The notes below the pieces were generated by a model. It searched no databases, was not told the DNA's origin, and was given only the letters and a program-made list of their open reading frames with translations. Shown in pieces: positions 21,826 through 27,776 of a DNA stretch of 27,776 nt. Positions within the stretch are counted from its first letter, which is position 1; every line of letters begins with the position of its first letter. The stretch is from a virus, in the IMG/VR virus record IMGVR_UViG_3300038301_000151, positions 1-27,776 of that record. One strand, written 5' to 3'. The position numbers and the translations under genes were made by a program.

Positions 21826-24800
21826 TGATCGTAATATTCGTTAGTTGGTTATTAGCTGCTCTAGCGTTATCATACATATCTACATTAGAACGGTAATTTA
21901 ATCTACTGCCTCCACTTACTTCCATTACAGAAGAAGTGTTCACTGCGTTTCTACTTGCAAGCCCAGTACTTAGTGTTTTGAAATACTTAAATATAGTTTT
22001 TAAATCAAAAAGACTTAAATCAATATCTCCATATTTAGACTGTATCTTAGCGTTGCTCTTATTTGTAAGGTCTTTAATAGATACCTTTTCAAAAACTACA
22101 AACTTATTGGGATGTCCATTGACAACAAAAATTTCAATTACATATTTTTGATCAGTTCTATGAACCTTTCCAAACTGAGAGAGGTATTTAGCGGTGGGTT
22201 TAACTGCTTTATTATTCTTTGTAGAGAAGCTAAACTTAAACCGTTCTTGAGACTGATCACTAACATTATTAATAGCTAGGGGGTTAGACCCCACAATACT
22301 AGTTATAGACCACGGCTCCCAACAATGTGAAAATAAAGTGTTGAGGGGCTTCATACCCCCGCCATCTCCATTATAAGAATAATTATCTAAATTTCCCATA
22401 GTAAAGGGTATAGCCTGAGCTTTAGAAATAGCAAACGCAATTCCCGCATCCCCAGACAATTGAGACATTTTACACTGGCTCCACTTATCTAAATATAACC
22501 CGCACTCATCCTGAACTTGGGTATCATAATACCATAGCTGATCATCTTCTGGCTCTGTATGTATTAACACTCCTAAAGTTAAACCCCCAAGTTCAAGCCC
22601 ACTAACCTCCAAACAATGAGCTAAAATATCTATTTCATACTCATGATCAGGTTGGAAAAAGTTTTTTGATAAATGCCCGCTATCAGGATGAATAGGAATT
22701 CTAATCCTAGGAAATGAAGAGTTACTAGATGGTCGGTGGTACTTGATTATTTGATTATTTATAAGCTTTGGATTAAAAGACCATTTACTTTGTTCATTCC
22801 TACTCAAATTAAACAAGGAGAAGATAGGATGAGGGGGTCCCCCGTGTCCTCCAAAAATCCATCCAACTGAAGAATCAACTAACTCAATAGCACTTACAAG
22901 ATTTGGATTTCTAAACTCTGGGGATCCAATGTATGCGTCTGAGACTGAGGAAGCTGCTGAAGTTCCCACCGCATACTCTCCTTCTACTCCTGAAATACTT
23001 AACACCCCGCTTCCACCATTGTAAGCAATATCTACTTCATATACTGTAGAACTAGCAGATAAGAAACTACTGGCTTCTAAACCAGAACCGTCGATATCAA
23101 AATCTGAATTATAAATATAAGGCCCGTAGGTATGACTAAAGATATTAGCACCCCCCATTAAATTATAATTATTAGAAGTTCCATGTGCTTTGTAAAGCTT
23201 ATTAAAGCTATCGTATAGCCTAAATACTTTAGAGCCAAAAGTAAAATGTTCATAATAGTTTAAAGACTCATCTGAGCTTTCATTATTAATTAACTGATTT
23301 GCTATAGATCCAACAATATCCAAACCCTTATACACAGCTTTTTCTGCATACCAAGAACTTAAATCATTGGGAGTTAATAGTATACTGCTAGTAGGCCAAG
23401 TAGGATCAATTATTCCCCCCTCATCATAGTAGCCAGAAACTATAGAGCTTGCTTGAAGATACTTCTCCTTATCATGAAAAGTATTCATAACATACATAAT
23501 TTCTTGTAGTTGTCCTCGTCTTCCATAAGTATTACAATCGGAGGAAGCCACATTTTGTTTAGCTCTAGAAGCAAAAGTATTACTAATATCATACCCAAAC
23601 ATAGAACTTGGGGAAGTTAAGTTCTGGCAGATATCCCATACAGGATCAACATTATCTGATAAGAGTGACCCAATGCCGTAGTCGTTTTTATTCTGTGATA
23701 GTGCTACTTCTTTATATCTTAAAGAAGAGGGCATAAACCCTAAGGGAAGGTATCCCACCCCTGAAGAGTAATAAGGACTAGATAACTCTAAACTTCCAGG
23801 GTTGTTTCTTCCATTCCTTGTGAACATTTTTGTTTCAGGAAGAAGGTTATGAAAGTTTCTCCTACGCAAAGAGTTTCTATTAGAGTCCCCAACAGCTTGA
23901 AAAGTGTTGCCTGATAAAAGAACATCAGTTACATTATCTGCTTGGAACCTCTTAAAACGATGAGGGGTAATACTATTTGCTGCCGCAAGGGCAGCCATGT
24001 TAACCGCACACACACCAAAGCCCGTAGTAACTGTGGAAGAACCCTCGTAAAGATCATCAAAATTAGGTCGCCATTCTCTACAGTCGTTATCCCCTAAAGC
24101 ATCTAAAACATCAGCTACGCTTGAGACATTCAAAAGAATCTCTGGGATAGCATGAGCAGGGATAACCTGATCTAAGATAGGCATAATCTTTGATATTCCA
24201 TAAGAAGTATTATAACCAAAACTCTTAGTTTTAAAATCAAAAGAACTAGCATCCAAAGACATAAGGAAGTGAGAAGACTTCCCATTCCACAAAGACAATA
24301 AGGATGCGGGATCTGGGGTTCTTTGCTTTGTTACATCTTGAAGAATAGTAGCATAATTGGGGGGATAGGTTTTCTTTTTAGTAAACAATAAGAAGTTATT
24401 TAAAACTTGATCAACATTAACAGTCGTGCTAGTATGGGTTCTAATATAATCGGTTACTTCTTTAGCAAACGAAGCATCACAACCATAACACCTTAGATAA
24501 AACTCTATCCTATCAACCATAGGTGTAGTTAATAGAGATTGTGTATAGTACTGTCGTTTCTCATAAGGAGGGATATAGTTTAAATGATTCCTATACACAA
24601 AAGTAAAGTCTGGATCATACCTAAAATCTAAAGCAAGGGAGGAAGACTCATGTACCCTCCCAGTCATCCAATAAGGGTCAGTCTCCCCGTTGGGGCTCAT
24701 TAAATGGTAAGGTCCATTGTACACAACGGTTGTTCCAGAATAAACGAACTCAGGAGTGGGGAACCGTTTTCCTACTAAAAGAAAAGAACTAGGAAAGTCT

Positions 24801-26266
24801 CTTACTAAATCAAACATTATCTTATCTACAGCATATTTGATATTAAGATCCATGCTCTTATTACTATAATGCGGTATACCAAATTGAGTTGCTACCTTTT
24901 CAGTATAGGTACTACCTAGTTTTTGAAATGCAGCAGAGCTTGTAGCTAACGCATAATACATAAGGTCTGGTACATACGACTCCCAAAGCTCGGATAAAGT
25001 ATCACTAGAGGTAACATTGAATATTCCAGTAGAGAATAAAGTATCCATTAGAATTTGAATGGACCTTCTAGTTCCCTTCATCTTATAAATTTCAACAGCA
25101 TTGCGTAACTGTACGCGCCACTTATCAAAGTCAGCACCTATAAATCTCCAACCAATTAACTCGGCTAGAAGCTCTAGAAACTCATCAGGACACTTCCCAA
25201 TGTCATATAGAATACCTATCTCATCTTGTTCCGTAAGTCTGTCTGCAAAAGAGAAGGACATAGCTTGTAAGAATCTGGCTAAAGGTCCTGCTTCCTCCGT
25301 ATCTGTAATAAGAGTCCCAATTTCTAATGTCGTTGAAGTATCAAAGAAAGTAGTGAACGCTTCTTCAATCTTTATATCGGGGCTATCCACATAATGGGGA
25401 GAGTAATTAATAGTATTAAGAATCTTTAGTCTATCAAGTAATTGAGAACCACTCGTATTGGTATTAGAGCTTACAACTAAAGACGATACATAATCTGTGG
25501 GAATAATCTTTTCTGTAAGTCCGAAGGAGGCTTGCCCCTTCCACAGATGTTCTTGATAAATGTTGATTAAATCTTCTAAGACAACGGGTTGTCCCCTGTA
25601 AAATGTCTGGGTCATCAACTCTGCTACCGCAGTAGAGGGGGTAAATTCCTCGGACCCATTACGATTTAAGAAGTATAGCCACCCTAAGTTTTTAACAAGA
25701 TAAGAATAGGTTCCAGAAGAGGTGTTATCAAAAGCACTTGCTGTAGTCGTAGCCAAGTTAATATCTGCATCACTTAGGCTAGGAATTGACGGAAGCAAGG
25801 TTCCACTTACATAATTTTGAAAAGCAGTACTTGTAGAAAACCCTTTATAAGCTTTCCCTAATTTAAAAAGAATATTTCTTTCAAAGTCATCAGGAGAAAT
25901 AGAAGCAGGGGAATAGGTCTTATGAAAGAACTTAGCAAACCCTGATGGGCTTCCAATAGAAGAAAGAGACTCATCGCCCCCCAAAGAAGATACAGGAAGA
26001 ATTGTAGCCTGATTGGCGTTTGCTAAAATGTGAGAATTAATAAGCTGGTTGGGATATGAAACATGCGTCCCGCTAATATCCTTCTCTTCAGACAAGTAAA
26101 AAGGAGGGATTACAGTACGGATAGCATCTAAGTAGTTTCTCTTAAAATATTTTTGCGGAGTATTAAGATCAACATTTTTATCCTTTGCGGATACTACAGC
26201 AACGACCTCAGGAATGATTACCCCTTGATCGCTAAACTTAGTTCTTGTAATCTTCCTTCTTGCCAT
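21815..26266 (-). CDS. Very large baseplate wedge protein, gpI / T4 gp7-like
   Basis: This 1483-aa protein contains the hallmark of the P2 gpI family. Residues 359-375 (CPDEFLELLAELIGWRF) are followed by a basic helix with KMKGTRRSIQILMDTLF (395-411). This is the 'CP..LLP.LA...G ... KGT..S/A...L' pattern of baseplate wedge gpI, and T4 gp7 is its functional equivalent. It directly follows the gpJ/gp6-like gene, as in P2 (J then I) and T4 (6 then 7). P2 gpI is under 200 aa and T4 gp7 about 1030 aa, so here the core is embedded in long extra regions. The N-terminal part has helical segments (residues 185-260). The C-terminal part (about 1050-1300) is beta-rich with EYEIDILAHCLEVSGLEL, possibly a carbohydrate-binding-like sandwich (inference). 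The start overlaps the previous stop (TAATG). Confidence 0.82.
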   Translation of the reverse strand: MARRKITRTKFSDQGVIIPEVVAVVSAKDKNVDLNTPQKYFKRNYLDAIRTVIPPFYLSEEKDISGTHVSYPNQLINSHILANANQATILPVSSLGGDESLSSIGSPSGFAKFFHKTYSPASISPDDFERNILFKLGKAYKGFSTSTAFQNYVSGTLLPSIPSLSDADINLATTTASAFDNTSSGTYSYLVKNLGWLYFLNRNGSEEFTPSTAVAELMTQTFYRGQPVVLEDLINIYQEHLWKGQASFGLTEKIIPTDYVSSLVVSSNTNTSGSQLLDRLKILNTINYSPHYVDSPDIKIEEAFTTFFDTSTTLEIGTLITDTEEAGPLARFLQAMSFSFADRLTEQDEIGILYDIGKCPDEFLELLAELIGWRFIGADFDKWRVQLRNAVEIYKMKGTRRSIQILMDTLFSTGIFNVTSSDTLSELWESYVPDLMYYALATSSAAFQKLGSTYTEKVATQFGIPHYSNKSMDLNIKYAVDKIMFDLVRDFPSSFLLVGKRFPTPEFVYSGTTVVYNGPYHLMSPNGETDPYWMTGRVHESSSLALDFRYDPDFTFVYRNHLNYIPPYEKRQYYTQSLLTTPMVDRIEFYLRCYGCDASFAKEVTDYIRTHTSTTVNVDQVLNNFLLFTKKKTYPPNYATILQDVTKQRTPDPASLLSLWNGKSSHFLMSLDASSFDFKTKSFGYNTSYGISKIMPILDQVIPAHAIPEILLNVSSVADVLDALGDNDCREWRPNFDDLYEGSSTVTTGFGVCAVNMAALAAANSITPHRFKRFQADNVTDVLLSGNTFQAVGDSNRNSLRRRNFHNLLPETKMFTRNGRNNPGSLELSSPYYSSGVGYLPLGFMPSSLRYKEVALSQNKNDYGIGSLLSDNVDPVWDICQNLTSPSSMFGYDISNTFASRAKQNVASSDCNTYGRRGQLQEIMYVMNTFHDKEKYLQASSIVSGYYDEGGIIDPTWPTSSILLTPNDLSSWYAEKAVYKGLDIVGSIANQLINNESSDESLNYYEHFTFGSKVFRLYDSFNKLYKAHGTSNNYNLMGGANIFSHTYGPYIYNSDFDIDGSGLEASSFLSASSTVYEVDIAYNGGSGVLSISGVEGEYAVGTSAASSVSDAYIGSPEFRNPNLVSAIELVDSSVGWIFGGHGGPPHPIFSLFNLSRNEQSKWSFNPKLINNQIIKYHRPSSNSSFPRIRIPIHPDSGHLSKNFFQPDHEYEIDILAHCLEVSGLELGGLTLGVLIHTEPEDDQLWYYDTQVQDECGLYLDKWSQCKMSQLSGDAGIAFAISKAQAIPFTMGNLDNYSYNGDGGGMKPLNTLFSHCWEPWSITSIVGSNPLAINNVSDQSQERFKFSFSTKNNKAVKPTAKYLSQFGKVHRTDQKYVIEIFVVNGHPNKFVVFEKVSIKDLTNKSNAKIQSKYGDIDLSLFDLKTIFKYFKTLSTGLASRNAVNTSSVMEVSGGSRLNYRSNVDMYDNARAANNQLTNITINEG

Positions 26267-27776
26267 TACACCGTTATCGTATTAATTGTAAAGTTATTAA
26301 GTTGAATAATCTCATGGAAATCAACATTAGTTACTTCTGGGAGATTATCTACAGTAGCGTATCGTACTTTATCCAAATTAAAAATATCTCGATTTAGCTC
26401 ACTAGTTATGAAGGGTTTTCCGAAATCAAAGTTATCTACATTAAAAAAGTTCATAATAATCTCAGCAACTTCTTGTTGAATCGTTCCTGCGATTGGCTCT
26501 AACTCCTCATCAATTCTAATAGTAACTACTAAGTCTAAGGTTCTGATTAGACCGTCCACAACTACCACTTCATCTGTTAACATTTTCTTAGGTTCAATCT
26601 CTTCCAACAAGTCTTTTTTAAATGTAGTAGAAGCCTTTTGAAGAGTATGATCTGATGCCTTTTCTAAAGTATACACATCAATAACATTAGCAGAGGAGAA
26701 AGCATCTCTTACCGCAGCAGTAGTTTTACCTACCGTACCTTGTTTACTTCTAAAAGTGTTTCCAATAGCAATGTAATCTTCTAGGGTTACTACCCTATCC
26801 TGTCGTTTAAAGGTAAGAGGGGCATACTTTTTAGCATGTTCAGCCGTCTCCGCATCTTGACCCCCTGTTGCTGGAGTAATGTTTTCTGTAATGAAGGGAT
26901 GAAAAGTGTTACCATCCGAGGACTCGACTGTAGTAGTAATATTGATAGCCCCTCCTATTATATTTCCTCTACTTCCTCCTCCCACTCTATACACTATTGT
27001 AAAGGTTGCTCCCGCAGGAGGAGAAATACCCGTTACACCATCCCCAAAAAGGAGAGTAGCCGTATAGTTATCCCCGTAAATAACTTGAAAAACTCTGTCG
27101 TTTATGCCAGAGGCTGCAAATAGTCTTTCGACCTGTCTGTATGCTCCATTAGACTCATCCTCTTTATTACCAGTACTAATAAACACTTGAACACTTCCCT
27201 CAATAATTGGAGAGTCTGTTAAAGCAATTCGTTTATTACCCTCTAAGGTATCAAAAGTTCCTTTTTGAACACTCATAGCTCCTTCAAGTATAGCTACATT
27301 AGTAAAAACAGAACTTGCTGCGTTATCAGCTTCGTCTCCCTTTAATTCAAAAGTTGCGTTAGGAGAAGTAATATCCGAAATAGTATTATTTACAATCTTA
27401 TACAAAGTGTAATTTACAGGTGCCCCATCTTCTTTGGAAATAATTGAAAATACTCTAGAAGACGGAGTAACAAGTAGAGGAAAGTCCTCTTCAGGAGGGG
27501 TAGTATTTGCTGTGAGTCTAGCAGCAGCAGCGGCAGATAATGGACCCCGCATATCAACTCCAATAAGCTCCAATAATTTTTTAAGATTTTCTCTAGTTTT
27601 TACTGTCCTTAAATAATTTTCATTAGCTAACATGTCTCCCTTTAAAGAAAACACGCTGCCCATATAAGATACAAGCTCTATTAACATTAATCCTAAATCA
27701 GACTCAGAAAAGTTTTGATAATCCAAGGGGTATACCGATTTTATATACCCAATTAAATCTTTTCTAATTGAATAAA
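26266..27776 (-). CDS. gp6: Baseplate wedge protein, gpJ / T4 gp6-like, N-terminus outside window
   Basis: The frame is open to the right edge. A TTG at 27726 is a possible internal start, but the upstream codons (SIRKDLIGYIKSVYPL) continue the family's usual N-terminal helix, so the gene begins beyond 27776. The J/gp6 signature is clear: NFSESDLGLMLIELVSYMG, then TRENLKKLLELIGVD, later LLFGDGVTGISPPAG with VYRVGGGSRGN. The central TPATGGQDAETAEHAKKYAP precedes RQDRVVTLEDYIAI. The C-terminal domain runs DLVVTIRIDEELEPI to FGKPFITSELNRDIF. This protein forms the wedge dimers that ring the hub and trigger sheath contraction. About 502 residues are visible, and the stop overlaps the start of the 1483-aa gene. 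Confidence 0.9.
   Translation of the reverse strand, partial: YSIRKDLIGYIKSVYPLDYQNFSESDLGLMLIELVSYMGSVFSLKGDMLANENYLRTVKTRENLKKLLELIGVDMRGPLSAAAAARLTANTTPPEEDFPLLVTPSSRVFSIISKEDGAPVNYTLYKIVNNTISDITSPNATFELKGDEADNAASSVFTNVAILEGAMSVQKGTFDTLEGNKRIALTDSPIIEGSVQVFISTGNKEDESNGAYRQVERLFAASGINDRVFQVIYGDNYTATLLFGDGVTGISPPAGATFTIVYRVGGGSRGNIIGGAINITTTVESSDGNTFHPFITENITPATGGQDAETAEHAKKYAPLTFKRQDRVVTLEDYIAIGNTFRSKQGTVGKTTAAVRDAFSSANVIDVYTLEKASDHTLQKASTTFKKDLLEEIEPKKMLTDEVVVVDGLIRTLDLVVTIRIDEELEPIAGTIQQEVAEIIMNFFNVDNFDFGKPFITSELNRDIFNLDKVRYATVDNLPEVTNVDFHEIIQLNNFTINTITV

Noticed and set aside
22756-22763. TATAAATA on the minus strand inside the 1483-aa gene
   Set aside because: It lies deep in a coding region, about 930 bp before the next gene start, and has no supporting structure, so chance is the simpler explanation.
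27724-27726. TTG as the true start of the gpJ/gp6-like gene
   Set aside because: The frame stays open to the window edge and the upstream residues fit the family's N-terminal helix, so the gene is cut by the edge.

Overview
The window is part of the virion-structure region of a contractile-tailed bacteriophage (myovirus) that is a distant relative of T4. The diagnosis rests on several proteins recognisable from sequence alone. These are a T4-gp23-type major capsid protein, a gp21-type prohead protease, a contractile tail sheath, a tail tube, three neck/tail-completion proteins, a PAAR spike tip, and baseplate wedge proteins of the gpJ/gp6 and gpI/gp7 type. The DNA is moderately AT-rich. No host gene, tRNA, insertion sequence or CRISPR array is visible, and the host cannot be named; an environmental (for example aquatic) Gram-negative host is only a guess.

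Every gene I accept lies on the minus strand, so transcription runs from the right edge (27776) to the left edge (1). Genes are packed with 1-11 nt overlaps or very short gaps; no gap reaches 300 bases.

In transcription order the layout is as follows. (1) 27776-19293 is the baseplate module: a gpJ/gp6-like wedge protein cut by the right edge, a very large gpI/gp7-like protein (1483 aa), and three consecutive paralogous tail proteins. (2) 19291-9923 is the host-contact module: a beta-helical spike-like protein, a second large protein sharing its N-terminal motif, a collagen-like cysteine-rich protein, and a PAAR spike tip. (3) 9922-9823 is the main intergenic region, holding a T4-late-type TATAAATA element and a leader hairpin. 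(4) 9822-5544 is the head module: an acidic putative zinc-binding protein, a coiled-coil protein, a basic protein, the prohead protease, the scaffold and the capsid protein, closed by a strong intrinsic terminator at 5480-5517. (5) 5420-168 is the neck and tail-shaft module: gp13-, gp14- and gp15-like proteins, a 58-aa protein, the sheath and the tube, followed by a hairpin and the start of one more gene running off the left edge.

Together these genes encode scaffolded prohead assembly and its proteolytic maturation, head closure, the contractile shaft, and the baseplate with its spike and receptor-binding parts. Compared with T4, the head genes (21-22-23 equivalents) sit between the baseplate/fibre genes and the neck/sheath/tube genes. 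The least understood parts are the three paralogues, the large fibre-like proteins, the collagen/PAAR-adjacent protein, and the three small head-module proteins upstream of the protease.
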